DNA of 64,000 bases from Ascarosepion bandense (lineage: Eukaryota; Mollusca; Cephalopoda; Sepiida; Sepiidae). This document shows positions 42,282 to 53,650 of this stretch, piece by piece; position 1 is the stretch's first letter; each line of letters starts with the position of its first letter. The DNA is taken from the NCBI GenBank assembly GCA_037127315.1, contig JBBBDQ010001270.1:1153501-1217500 (forward strand). Reading direction: 5' to 3'. Position numbers and translations under genes: made by a program. The notes under the pieces were generated by a model. It did no database searches and was not told where the DNA came from. It worked only from the letters and a program-made list of their open reading frames with translations.

Positions 42282-42520
42282 GGCTGCTTCCCCGACGGCT
42301 ACGATCTCCAGGAGTTTAAATGTAAGGTCAATAGACACCTCCTAACACACTAACTCGCTTCCATTCTTTCAAACACTCTTCCCATCCTCCTAACTACCTA
42401 TCACCCCCCCTTCTAACATTTCCTATATCTAACCACTCTTTCTATTTACCTTCCCCTATGTAGCCCCAAGCGCAATAGTGGCAGTGGAATGCCTTGCTTG
42501 GGGTGAGACGATTAAAAAAA
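42282..42520 (+). mobile_element. LINE family A, extreme 3' end
   Basis: Begins in the last codons (CFPDGYDLQEFKCKVNRHLL, stop) and runs through the 3' UTR to ccttgcttggggtgagacga and an A-run. Confidence 0.8.
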
Positions 42521-43156
42521 ATAGAAAAAGGAAATAATAAAGAAAAAGTAGTCGATTGATAAATGGAAAGAAGAGAAAATAAAATAAAATAAATAGAAAT
42601 GAAAAGAAAACGAACAGTATACAGAGAAATAAATGTTAACATGAATTATCGACATGGCGTCTATAGCGGATCGTCTGCTTTCTGAGTAAAACTTGACGTG
42701 GAAAATTTAACATTAGTATTTAGTTTTAAATATAATGAGATATATTTACGCTAAAAAAGATAAATTGTATATCATAATTTTAATACAAACTGAAAAATAT
42801 CTACAATTAATATTACTTTGAAAATTCATATTTTAAAAATTCAGTTAAAATAGTTAAAATTAATGAAAAATAAAACTTATAAATAAATATAAGAAAAAAG
42901 GAAAAATTAGAAAGATAAACGTAAAAACGTAAAAAATAAAAAAGTGAGAAAAAAGTAAATAAAAAGAATGAATAATAATAATAATAATATAGATAGAAAT
43001 TAATTTGACGTCGGTTTCGATCTAAGACGTTTCTTTTGAATTATTTTAAATTCTTTTCTATCTATACTTCTCGTTCTAATTCTTTTTTTTTCTATTTTTT
43101 TTCTCTTTTTTATATATGAAATAAATTTCACATGTAAACATTATAAAATGTACACT
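42521..43156. other. AT-rich stretch
   Basis: More than 80 percent A+T. No feature except a short TAA run near 42972-42988. Confidence 0.4.
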
Positions 43157-43378
43157 TAAGTCAGTCAGTTAAGTGCCATATGTGATACACGCTTGGGCGA
43201 TCATGTCTCGAAAGAGACATGACTGACTGGCCAGAAGGTTATCCCGCAGTAGGTTGCCATTGCTTTCTGCCGTAGACTGGTTGCCAACAAAGGCTATAGA
43301 ACCCAGTCTGTCCTGCTATTTAACCCATAACTTTAAGGAAGAGACGGATTAATACCTTTCCCAATGGTATTTGCGCGA
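43157..43378 (-). mobile_element. Hairpin SINE, head missing
   Basis: 3' end, common loop, body to ggtatttgcgcg. The tRNA-like head is absent. Confidence 0.85.
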
Positions 43379-43846
43379 ACTTCGTAAAAAATATCCATTA
43401 ACTTACGTATATCCGACAATTTGTTTTGTATTATAATATAATATTAATCAAATAGATCTTAAATTTATTACAGATTAAGAGTTTAGGAAAAAATATGAAA
43501 AAATGCTCTCTGAACCGAAATAAAAAATAGTATAAACATACCCAAAGGTCCCTTTAAGACAGATCAAAAATATAAAATGCTTTCTTTCTTTTTTGTTTTT
43601 AAAAAAGGCTGTGATACAAAGAAAGCGAAGACAAAAGTCTTTTAACAAAAATGGATACATGGCACCGGAAGAGACAAAATAGGTTCAATCAGAAATATTT
43701 TTTTAATTTATTTGCTTAAACGTTATTTTTAATGGACACTCAAATATGAATTGAGGCTGTTTTTATTAAATTATTTTTAGTAAACGTATATTTCTAACAA
43801 GATTTTTCGAATATTCAAACCGGTAGATTTCAAATAGATAATAGAT

Positions 43847-44488
43847 TTGAAGGTGATGGACACTAAAATCAAGCAGGTACAGAAATTTAAATACCTAGGA
43901 AATGTTCTAACAGAAAACGGAAAGTGCGACACTGAGATCCGAAAGCGAATTGGCATGGCAAAGGAAGCATTCCAGAAGTTGAGTAAAATATTAAGAAACA
44001 GGACAATTTCACTAGAAACAAAGAGGAGAGTACTGGATTGCTTTGTGATGTCGGTTCTTCAATATGACAGTGAATGTTGGACAATATCTTCGAAGATGAA
44101 GGAAAAACTTGAAGCAGCTGAAATGTGGTTCTACAGAAAGATACTGCGGATATCATGAACCAAGCATGTGAGCAATGATAGGGTTTTGGAAAGGATGGAG
44201 ACGAAAAGGAAATTAATACTGACCATCAGGAAGAGACAACTAAAGTTCCTGAGACATGCAATGAGGAAGGAGGGCTTCGAGAGTCTGATACTAACAAGCC
44301 AGATAGAGGGAAAAATAGACAGGGGAAACAGCGGATAACATATTTGAAGGGCCTGATCAGGTGGATGACGGAACGAGGGTTCAATGGTGCAACAGGAGAA
44401 AGCGTGCTAAGAGCCACCACGGATAGGGAGATGTGGAAAGCCTTGATCGCCTACGTCCTGAAAGGACATTGCACATAAAAGAATAAAA
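43847..44488 (+). pseudogene. LINE family B, C-terminal copy
   Basis: DTKIKQVQKFKYLGNVLTEN, then CDTEIRKRIGMAKEAFQKLS, ILRNRTISLETKRRVLDCF, LQYDSECWTISSKMKEKLEA and MWFYRKILRIS, then TGA at 44156-44158 in place of Trp. The rest continues in other frames to ctgaaaggacattgcacat and a weak GAA-like tail. It starts at the DTKIKQVQ point without a reverse transcriptase. Confidence 0.85.
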
Positions 44489-44720
44489 TTTCACATTAAT
44501 AAACATATTGTTTAATGATAAAAACAGACCGTTTATTCAAATATGGCATCCATTTAAAGTAACTTTTAAAAAAATAAATTAAAAATATGTCTGATTTAAG
44601 CCATTTCCTAAAAGATATATCATTGTTTACGTTAGAACACGAATCACAGCAGATATATATATTTCGAGAATTGGGAAAAGTATTGTTCTAAAATACTATT
44701 CGGGTTTCGTTTGATCATGA

Positions 44721-44802
44721 GGCCCTGCGTGCCCGAGCGGTTAAGGCACGCCAGACATAATGACGCTTTTCCATGGGGAACGCACATTCAAAACCTGGCG
44801 AG
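44721..44802 (+). tRNA. tRNA-Ser-like relic (pseudogene or SINE head)
   Basis: gcgtgcccgagcggttaagg matches a class II (Ser/Leu) tRNA D-arm with A box. A variable-arm-like segment ttttccatgggga and a degraded B box cattcaaaacc follow. The anticodon stem does not pair well and no terminator is visible, so it is unlikely to be functional. Confidence 0.45.
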
Positions 44803-45007
44803 AAAAGACAGGGGAGGAATAAGGAGAGGAAAAGGTGGAGAAGTTAGAATAGGAGGTAAAGGCGGTGGAGGTAGGAGGGGAGAAAACGCGGAGAAGAAGA
44901 AGAAATAGGGGAAGATGTTGACGGGAAGAAAAAGGCAGAGGAGGTAGGAGAGGAAAAAATCGAAAGGGGAGATAGAGGTAGAAGTGGTTGAAGAGTAAAA
45001 AAAAAGG

Positions 45008-46066
45008 AAGAGGTACAAGAGGTGGAAAAGACAGAGGAGGTACAACAAAAAGTAAAACACGGAGGAGGTACAAGAGGAGGAAAAGACGGAGTAGGTACAA
45101 GAGGAGGAAAAGACAGAGGAGATACAAGAGGAGGAAAAGACGGAGGAGGTACAAGAGGAGGAAAATACGGAGGAGGTACAAGAGGTGGAAAAGACAGAGG
45201 AGATACAAGAAGAGGAAAAGACGGAGAAGGTACAAGAGGAGGAAAAGACAGAGGAGGTACAAAAGGAGTTAAAAGACGGAGGAGGTACAAGAGGAAGAAA
45301 AGACGGAGGAGGTACAAGAGGAGGAAAAGACGGAGGAGGTAGAAGAGGTGGAAAAGACAGAGGAGGTACAAAAGAAGTTAAAGACGGAGGAGGTACAAGA
45401 GGAGGAAAAGACGGAGGAGGTACAAAATGAGTAAAAGATGGAGTAGGTACAAGAGGAAGAAAAGACGGAGGAGGTACAAGAGGTGGAAAAGACAGAGGAG
45501 GTACAAGAGGTGGAAAAGACAGAGGAGGTACAAGAGGAGGAAAAGACGGAGGAGGTACAAGAGGTGGAAAAGACAGAGGGTGTACAAGCGGAGGAAATGA
45601 CGGAGGAGGTACAAGAGGAGTAAAAGACGGAGGAGTTACAAAATGAGTAAAAGATGGAGGAGGTACAAGAGGAAGAAAAGACGGAGGAGGTACAAGAGCA
45701 GGAAAAGACGGAGGAGGTACAAGAGGAGGAAAAGACAGGGGAGACACAAGAGGAGGAAAAGACGGAGGAGGTACAAGAGGAGGAAAAGACGGAGGAGGTA
45801 CAAGAGGAGGAAAATACGGAGGAGGTACAAGAGGTGGAAAAGACAGAGGAGATACAAGAAGAGGAAAAGACGGAGAAGGTACAAGAGGAGGAAAAGACAG
45901 AGGAGGTACAAAAGGAGTAAAAGACGGAGGAGGTACAAGAGGAAGAAAAGACGGAGGAGGTACAAGAGGAGGAAAAGACGGAGGAGGTAGAAGAGGTGGA
46001 AAAGACAGAGGAGGTACAAAAGAAGTTAAAGACGGAGGAGGTACAAGAGGAGGAAAAGACAGAGTC
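45008..46066. repeat. 27-bp minisatellite, about 39 copies
   Basis: Unit gtacaagaggaggaaaagac plus ggaggag. The block around 45130-45420 recurs at 45780-46066 with the same variant units in the same order, at an offset of 649 bp (24 units plus one inserted T near 45272). The period is a multiple of three and nearly stop-free, so all frames give repeat ORFs (EEVQEEEKT and others) that are artefacts. Confidence 0.93.
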
Positions 46067-46109
46067 TGGCAGCTGAGAACTATTTCGATCTAACATTAAC
46101 TTCCTAGCA

Positions 46110-46785
46110 GGAGTAGGGTTGTATTGACGGTAAATTTTCGTTTTAGATCCCGAAGGCTTTCCCCACTTCAAATTTATCCAAAATAGCTTTATTTCTATGC
46201 AAATGTACATGTTGAACTCAAATCAACAATTATTTATTGAAGAAACCTACCTTTTTTATCTGAAAGTCCATAAAAAACGAACTATATCTCGTACTTTTTC
46301 TCTCCCGTAACTCTCACGAAGTTATGTAATTAACTGCAGAATGACGTTCTGCGTAGGCAACAAATTTTGGCCGATTTACTTACTTTACTGAAATTTCCGC
46401 CTATTTACTTCCTGTAATGAAAGTAATACGCCTAGAAATACAATAGCGTATTACTTTCATTACAGGAAGTAAATAGGCGGAAGTTTCAGTAAAGGAAGTA
46501 AATCGGCCAAAAATAGACCGAAATTTGTTGTGCTACTACGACTGCCATTCAACAGTTCAACGGACTACCTTCAATGACTGCATTAGAGTTACAGGAGACA
46601 AAATGTAGTTCGATTTTTTCTGGACGTTCAGATAAAAAAGGTAGGTTTCTTCAATAACTAATTGTTGATTTGAGTTCAGCATATACATTTGCACAGAGAT
46701 AATGCTATTTTAGATAAATCTGAAGAGGGAAAAGTCTTCGAGACATAAAAGACATAAAACGAAAAATTTACCGGACTGACTGACT
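46110..46785. mobile_element. Long foldback (inverted-repeat) element
   Basis: Imperfect palindrome of about 650 bp. The centre is at 46441-46446. The inner arms (46376-46440 and 46447-46512) are almost perfect: tttacttcctgtaatgaaag against ctttcattacaggaagtaaa. The outer arms pair cggtaaattttcgtttta with aaaacgaaaaatttaccgg and aagaaacctacctttttt with its complement. No ORF. Confidence 0.85.
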
Positions 46786-46867
46786 ACCTTCAATGCTTCC
46801 AAAAATAAAAATAATAAAAAGCTTTCACTACATCACACACATTTGCCTGTGATGGATGTGCTTTTTT

Positions 46868-47255
46868 TTTTAATAATCATATCACCCCAAGCAAGGCATT
46901 TTACTTCCACTGTTTTGCAGGGAGTTACATAGGAGCAAAGTTATGAGAAAGAGTGAGAGGTTATAGGGGGCATCAGGAAGCGGGTAAGAGAAGGATGAGA
47001 ATACTGATGAGAGTGGAGTGGACGGAGAAAGGAGCATGAGAGAGAGGATTCAAGTTAGTAAGATAGAAGATGATTATTGATTCTGCATTTAAATTCTTGC
47101 AGATTGTAGCTGTCGGCAAAGCAAGTAAACGGAAGGGAATTCCACAGGCGGAAAGTGCGAGAAAAGAAGCTGATGGAGTAGAAAATGCGTTTAAATTTTA
47201 TTGGTTTCACAGTAAAAGGGTGGGACCTAGTTGCTAATCTTGTGGCTCGAGTAAA
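46868..47255 (-). mobile_element. LINE family A, 3' end
   Basis: Minus-strand C-terminal end (KFFPRTSRLWNSLP-type region, decayed) and 3' UTR to the A-run at 46868. The 5' side is cut by the Helitron-like element at 47256. Confidence 0.75.
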
Positions 47256-47901
47256 TCTAAACTTATTTAAAAATGGAAATTTGTCTCTGTGTGTGTGTGT
47301 GTGTGTGTGCGTGTGTGTCCGCTACCTATAGACTATGAAACTTATTTGATATCGATACCAGGAATTCTGTAGACTGAAAGAGAAATGAATGGATGTAAGT
47401 CAAATTTTGATTTCCTGGTATCGATATCGAATAAAGTATTTTTCGTCGCAAACTGAATTTTGAAGGCTAAATAAGTCCTCTGAGTAAATGGTATCATGGC
47501 TGAGACTAAGAACTACAATTATACCTACTTAGAGCCAAACTTGAAGCAAAAACTAAAATAAAACGGCTGAAAAAATACAGACATACAGGCAGATAAACAG
47601 ACACATACACAAACATCTTGCCTGTTATGTATATGTATCATCGATTTTTCTGCACTATTGTAAGAACTGCAACCTTGAAACTTCTGAATATTGTTTCTTA
47701 TGTCTTTGTCTATGAGTATATCAAATTTGATTAAAATCGGAGCACTCCTTCTATAACCCGATTTTTTCGATTATCGATTTTCGATATTTGTCAGGGGTAC
47801 CTCGAAACAAAACCCAGCTACGAACACTCGCAGACGCTTATAGTTCAACTGTGAAAATCCTCAAGAAAATCAGTTCAGCCGTTTCGGCATCTATAAGTAA
47901 C

Positions 47902-47948
<47 letters not shown>

Positions 47949-47979
47949 AAGTTCTATTTACAAGTAAGTTTAGATTAGA
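47256..47979 (-). mobile_element. Helitron-like element with two 5' ends
   Basis: The minus strand begins TCTAATCTAAACTTACTTG at 47979 and follows the family body. The other terminus is an inverted Helitron 5' end (tctaaacttatttaaaaatg at 47256) in place of the CTAG end. It is flanked by A and T. A 22-bp inverted pair (47342-47363 and 47412-47433, ttgatatcgataccaggaa) lies near the abnormal end. Confidence 0.7.
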
Positions 47980-48202
47980 TACGGTTAGTTTTAGACACAC
48001 CGGAGTGACAGAGTAAAAATGATTTCTAATGTTTTCTTAATAATAGGTCATTTGCAGTGATGTGCCGTAATATGAATCTATTTTCAGAGTGTACGATGAA
48101 ATTTCTTTGTCCTAGAAAAATATTGCATCAGCCGTGATTGCATAAGATTTTATCCTGCCAAGAAACTATTGTATCGACTGTCAATTAGTTGTTCTACGAA
48201 CA

Positions 48203-48649
48203 TTGTCTACGATGGACATTAATCCAAGGAAGCGCACAAAAATGGTAATGGTGCACGAAAACACTGGCATACCTTACAGAGAGATCGCGGATACTGTTAA
48301 TGTCAGCCTTTCAACTGTCAGTCGTTTTATCAAGGCAATGAAACAAACTGGCTCCATCAGTCAGAAACGTAATGGAAAATGCGGTCGGAAGAGAAAAACA
48401 ACGCCAAAAGACGACGTATACGTCATCAGAGAAAGTGTGAAATATCCTAGGAAAACATTCGTTTTGATTCAGTTATCTATCTATCTCTCTATCTCTCTAT
48501 CTATCTATCTCTCTATCTATCTATCTATCTATCTGATTCCGAAACGTAAATACCTATACGAGATCAAGGAAAGTGTAAAAGATCCTAGAAAGACATTATT
48601 TGTTTTGTTTCAATTCATTTTCACAAGGGTGTATAACCTTTGGTTATGA
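48203..48649 (+). pseudogene. Tc1-like transposase N-terminal domain, interrupted by microsatellite
   Basis: MDINPRKRTKMVMVHENTGI, then PYREIADTVNVSLSTVSRFI is a helix-turn-helix. MKQTGSISQKRNGKCGRKRK leads to the second DNA-binding segment and VYVIRESVKYPRKT. A TATC run (48474-48535) then replaces coding sequence, after which IKESVKDPRKT appears again, so a short segment was duplicated around the microsatellite. No catalytic domain and no inverted ends found. Confidence 0.75.
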
Positions 48650-48707
48650 AATATAACTTGAATTAGCCAACGATTGGATGCTGAAGTTTACTTACCTGTA
48701 ACCCTAT

Positions 48708-48709
<2 letters not shown>

Positions 48710-48797
<88 letters not shown>

Positions 48798-48798
48798 T
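48710..48798. repeat. CA/TA microsatellite
   Basis: CA run 48714-48775, then TA run. Confidence 0.9.
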
Positions 48799-48859
48799 TC
48801 TTTGCTTAATACAACGGAGCGAAAGGAATTATTATTAGTGGTATTTTTGATTTTGCAGT

Positions 48860-49615
48860 TTATTGTAATTCGCGATATGAGCCTTGCATAGAAATATTTA
48901 ATACTTGTGCTTGTACAATCCGAAAAAATAGAAAAATTAGCTGAAAATTGGGGGAAAAGGAAAATTATATTTCTTCCATTGTATTCAGGAGCGAATGTTT
49001 GGTCGGTAAAAGTGGAAAACAACGATAGTCAAAACAAATTGTCAGGACTTTTGATGGGGTTAGGGTAAGGACAGATCCTTAGTTCTCACAATTGCTGGGA
49101 AAAGATTTGAAAATTTGAAAACCTAAAATGATGTAATTAAGAAGAAGAGGACGAAAAGCGAATTACGTCATGTGAGGTGTTGTTGCCTCATTCGTTAAAC
49201 CATAACTCCGCCTTAAAACATGCAGGTGGAAAAGACTTTTTATTGAAATTAAATAAACTCGTTAATCAAAGATCTGGTTGGCATAGATACCCAGTGACCA
49301 TAATCCATCCTCCAAGAGAACTGGGGACAAGTATAAAAATCGAAACCCCAGTGCGAAAAATCAGTAGAAGCTGCCGAGCGGAAGAAGCCAGGCGAATTTA
49401 ATACCGCTGTCGCCAAAACACACCATTTCGGCCGTTTCCGTAAAGCTTCGGTAAAGAGCTGTGAAAAAAACTGTTTTTATTTGGAAAGTTGAAAACTCTG
49501 ATTATTCATATCGAAAACTTCGCTCCTTTATGAAAAGATTTTTTCATTTGGAAAATTGAAAGCTCTGATTATTCTTAAAGAAAACTTTTCTTCGTTGTGA
49601 ACATTGAGTCCGACG
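48860..49615. other. Unassigned stretch with a TATA-like motif
   Basis: gtataaaaatcgaaac near 49331 followed by atcagtagaagctgccgagc could be a promoter or LTR remnant, but I cannot define ends. No ORF of note. Confidence 0.25.

Positions 49616-49618
<3 letters not shown>

Positions 49619-49680
<62 letters not shown>
49619..49680. repeat. TA microsatellite
   Basis: About 30 TA units. Confidence 0.9.
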
Positions 49681-49682
<2 letters not shown>

Positions 49683-50304
49683 ACTTTTCCCGTAACTCAT
49701 CTAGGTGTCTTCGAACTTATTCCTTTATTTTTTTATTTTTTTATTTATTTATATTTTTTTTTTTTGGTGCCATGTTTATTTGTTTTCAACACAAGAATAC
49801 ACGTGTGTCCGGTTTGGTTCGAGGTGGTAGAGAAACGGCTACCGGATTTCAACGTGTCTTTCCTGAGATCAAAGAACACAGCTTGGGCAGCAAAGTTCAC
49901 CGTTGTAATAGACGTTTTGAAGACCAGTTACTGTGACGAGACCATCGCCACTTTTAGAGACCTGAAAGCGTCTTCATAATTGTTGCCTTTTCGATAGCAT
50001 CAACCCACTCAGGTCCCCGTCCTCATCATCACAACAGGTTTCGGACCAGGGGCAGAGCCAGCCGGGGGCAAAATGTCACATACCAACAATAAGTCGAAAA
50101 TACAAACAAGAAATAGAACAGTACAAACAAATGAAAAGCGAGTGAAATACAAAAAGTACAAGCCAAAAAATAAAAGATAAACTAGAAGCCAAATGAAAGA
50201 AAAACAAAAAAAAACAAAAAACAATACAATGGCCGACACCGATTGTGAGCTCAAGAACCTCATGTCGACAAACAGAACAAAGAAGGAATAGAAAGAGGTG
50301 TGAG
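49681..50304. other. Unassigned stretch
   Basis: The frame FNTRIHVCPVWFEVVEKRLP and its surroundings (about 49785-49980) might be a decayed element ORF, but I recognise no motif. A-rich sequence follows. Confidence 0.25.
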
Positions 50305-50380
50305 TAAGACAGTAGAAACTGACGTTATTTCTATTTGTGTAACACTAACCCTTGATATTAGTACATTTACTAACATATTT
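50305..50380 (+). repeat. Repeat G, left part
   Basis: gtaacactaacccttgatat and agtacatttactaacat match 63410-63460 of the uninterrupted copy. Confidence 0.7.
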
Positions 50381-50717
50381 TTTAAAAATCATCTCACCCC
50401 AAGCAAGGCATTCCACTGCCACTATTGCGCATGGGGCTACATAGAGGAAGGTAAAAAGAAGGAGTGGTTAGACATAGGGAATGTCAGGAGGAAGGTGACA
50501 GATGAGTAAGGATAGCCAGGATGAGGGTTGGGCAGATGGGAAGAGTGTTTGATAGAATGGGAGCAGGTTAGTGTGTTAGGAGGTGTCTATTAACCTTACA
50601 TTTAAACACCTGGAGATTGTAGCCGTCGGGGAAACAATCGTGTGGAAGAGAATTCCACAGTCGGGAAGTGCGAGGAAAGAAACTGTTGGAGTAGAAGTTA
50701 CGGCTGCATTTTATCTA
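50381..50717 (-). mobile_element. LINE family A, 3' end inside repeat G
   Basis: 3' UTR and last codons, to gaagttacggctgcatttta; A-run at 50381. Very similar to 13223-13560. Confidence 0.85.
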
Positions 50718-50743
50718 TAAAATATAGCATTGATCGTGACTTC

Positions 50744-51052
50744 AGTCAGTTAGTTAAGTGCCATACATGAAACACGCTTGGGCGATCATGTCTCGAAACA
50801 GACATGACTGACTGGGCAGAAGATTATCCAGCAGTAGGTTGCCATTGCTTTCTGCGGTAGACTGGTTGCCGATCAAGGCTATAGAACCCAATCTGTCCTG
50901 TTATTTAATCCATAATTGGAAGGAATAGACGGATTAATACCTTTCACAAGGGTTTTTGCGCGTAAGTGAATACAATGGATTCAACTGGAATTCGAACTCG
51001 GCTCCCGGATTTTTCGTTCTGAGCCGTATCCACTGCACCACAACGCACATCC
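50744..51052 (-). mobile_element. Hairpin SINE, complete reference copy with target duplication
   Basis: 309 bp flanked by a perfect 11-bp duplication atcgtgacttc (50733-50743 and 51053-51063). Sense strand from 51052: gatgtgcgttgtggtgcagt (A box), gagttcgaattccag (B box), body, cagtctaccgcagaaagcaa, then the stem catgtct..agacatg and an end in ttaactaactgact. This copy defines both ends of the family. Confidence 0.93.
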
Positions 51053-51055
51053 ATC

Positions 51056-51208
51056 GTGACTTCTTCTTCTTCTATGTGCCCTGTCCCTTCAGGACGTAGA
51101 CGATCATGGATCTCCACGTCTCCCTATCCCTTGTGGCTCTTAGTATGTTTATTCCTGTTGCTCCTGGCAACCCCCGTTTCGTCATCCACCTGATCAGACC
51201 CTGCAATT
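51056..51208 (-). mobile_element. LINE family B, 3' tail only
   Basis: Minus strand gggtctgatcaggtggatga to ctgaaggga cagggcacat and GAA units at 51061-51070. 5' truncated to about 145 bp. Confidence 0.85.
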
Positions 51209-51640
51209 ATCGGGCGATAAAGTTGAAAGAAAGCAGGCAGAACAAGGGATCAATTTAGGCAAAGAAAAATAATGTCGCAAACAATAACAAAAGAGTAAAA
51301 ATTATAACCACGATAGGAAGAAAAAGAATGAAGGTTTAAAAAAAACGGGGACAAGTGGATGCAAATGGTGGGTGGAGACAAAAGAAAGGGGGAAAGAAAA
51401 GGTGAAACGGAGAAAGAGGAGGGTAACAGAAAACGGTTCGATGAGTCGTACGATTCGCCGACCGACAGCGGCAATTAATATTTTGGCTACCCTAACCAAA
51501 CCCAGAAAATATTATTAGGGTAGGGAATGACTACAAATGTTTTATGACCCACTTCATCATCGACATTTCCGTAGCAGAAGTGGTTAAGCTGACGTTCATA
51601 AAAGTCATGCTAGTTCAAATTCTTTTGAAAGCTATTGATT
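51209..51640 (+). repeat. Repeat G, right part
   Basis: ggatgcaaatggtgggtgga, then gaaaacggttcgatgagtcg, ccgaccgacagcggcaatta and ctaccctaaccaaacccag. Matches 63480-63920 at roughly 88 percent by eye. Confidence 0.85.
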
Positions 51641-51902
51641 TCTGAAATGTATAACCCATCTGTAGTTGCGAAGCTCTGTGTTAAAACAAAAACGCATTTT
51701 AATTCCTTTTTAGTCGCCCTTTGCAAATCCTACTAAAAAAATGATTCAATAGGTGCATATTTTAAGTAATAGACCATCAGAATGAACGCAACCTAGGCTA
51801 GGATATACAAATCTAGGTACCTCCACTTTTTCGTCAGAAAATTTAGATACCTAAGTTTAAAATGAATTTTTTAAAATGAAAAAAACATTCTTGAAAAAAA
51901 AT

Positions 51903-52392
51903 TTTTTTTTTAATCATTTCACCCCGAGCAAGGCGGAAACGCCACTGATGTGCAGGGGGCTACATAAATGTAAAAATATTAATTAGAAAAGCGTGAGGAG
52001 TACAAACTAGTTAGAAAGGAACAATAGAAAGCTGAGAAAGCAGGTGCGATGACAGATACATAGGTGGAGAGAAAGGGAAGGTTATACGGGGGAGGGGAGA
52101 GAGCTCATCTACTAACCAGTGGTTAGTAGATGAGTATTGACTTTGCATTTAAATTTCTGGAGGTTGTAGCCGTCAGGAAAGCAAGAATACGGGAGCGAGT
52201 TCCACAGGCGGGAAGTGCAAGAGAAGAAGCTGCACGAGTAGAATTTTCGTCTGCATTTGGCTAACCTGACTGTGAATGGGTGGGACCCAGTTGCCAGTCT
52301 GGTTGCACGAGTAAACACCTGTTGAGGAGGCATCAGTGACTTAAGTTCGTCTGAGCAGAAGCCATGAAAGTATTTATAGAACAGACACTTTA
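51903..52392 (-). mobile_element. LINE family A, 3' end
   Basis: C-terminal frame 52112-52333: ATRLATGSHPFTVRLAKCRR, FFSCTSRLWNSLPYSCFPDG and YNLQKFKCKVNTHLLTTG. 3' UTR to aaggcggaaacgccactgat and an A-run at 51903. A 15-bp perfect inverted pair with one-base spacer (ctcatctactaacca, 52104-52134) sits at the stop codon. Confidence 0.85.
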
Positions 52393-53289
52393 GATTTAAT
52401 TAAAAGCTTAATTATTAAGTTTATTATTTCCATTCAGTACAAAATTCTGGTGTATTTCAGATAGAAATTATATAGATTGGAATGTCACATTTAATTTCGA
52501 TTTATTAAATTTTTCATCTATATTAATCTCTTCATGGCGTTGGTCTAATCTATATTTATTTTAGTAAAATTACAAATTGAAAGTTAAATTAATCGGATTT
52601 GAAAGAAATATTAATACTTATAGCATAAAAAAGTAATATACAACAAATATTAACAATTGGTCGTGTTCATCTGATCAAACGTTTGACTGACTGTTGAATA
52701 ACGAAGCGATGACAGCTGCTATGCATGACCATAAATGACAATTTTCATAAATCTAAGTGAAGGGACAAAAACCTTAAATTACGTAACCTTTTCATAATAA
52801 TGGAAATTTCAGTCTACTATACATGAAAATAAGGTAAAAAATACAAAATAAAAAATATTTTCAAAATAGATAGATTAACTACATTTATTAATCTTTGCAA
52901 TTTTTGACTCGTAAATTTCGTCTCCACTTAATTACTATATCACATCCAATAAATACCCCAATACAGAATTTTACACTATTTTAAACTATTATGAATTATT
53001 GTAATTAAAATGTAAAAATGAAAATGAAAAAATTCTTGGAAAAATTCATTATTAATCAGAAAAAAATTTAATTCTTCAGAAAATATTGTCCTTAATATTA
53101 CGTATTTACAAAAGCAATTAAAAACTTTTCTAATCAAGTAATGTTATAGTTTTATTGGATTCATAATTGTTTCAATTCAGAACTGATTTTCAGTTAAATA
53201 GTACAAATTTGAAAAAAGAAGTGATTTACAGTCTCCACTGACTTTTATTTTTAACAACAAATAAAATAAAACATGTAAAAAAATACTTT
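52393..53289. other. AT-rich unassigned stretch
   Basis: About 900 bp, strongly A+T-rich, without a feature that I can support. Confidence 0.4.
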
Positions 53290-53650
53290 CATTCACTTGT
53301 GAATAAGTTCTGAAAATTTCATTAAAATCGGACAATTATTTGATTTTACAAGAATTTCCAAATCAATGTGTTTTTAACAGAAAACAAGCACAAAAAAATG
53401 AATGTTAAAAGTTAGCCAAGGCGATGACGTAAACAAAATAAGCTTTTAACCAAAATTTGGAACGTTTTAGAAATGATTAAAAAAATAAAAAAAATAATTA
53501 AAAAATACGTTGGTCTTTCATCTTAATAATAACATGAACATTTTGACGATAAAACTTGACTTTTGTTAAGTTTGTGTCCTTTTTCATTACGCTATGCTGT
53601 TTTCCCGCGAAAACGTGACGGTATAGTGGAGCTACCTAGACAAATCAAAA
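53290..53650 (+). repeat. Repeat F, uninterrupted copy
   Basis: gtgaataagttctgaaaatt to gcttttaaccaaaatttgg, then cttaataataacatgaacat and gtggagctacct. Corresponds to 33955-34335 joined to 36313-36480. Confidence 0.6.

Noticed and set aside
44721..44802. Functional tRNA-Ser gene
   Set aside because: Anticodon stem does not pair, B box is degraded and no T-run follows.
44788..46210. Pro/Ser/Cys-rich and Lys/Arg-rich ORFs of 100-319 codons
   Set aside because: All frames of a 27-bp purine minisatellite are open; none has independent coding support.
49619..49680. Telomeric or origin-like element suggested by the long TA run
   Set aside because: Pure TA microsatellite like many others in the window; no telomere motif or other support.
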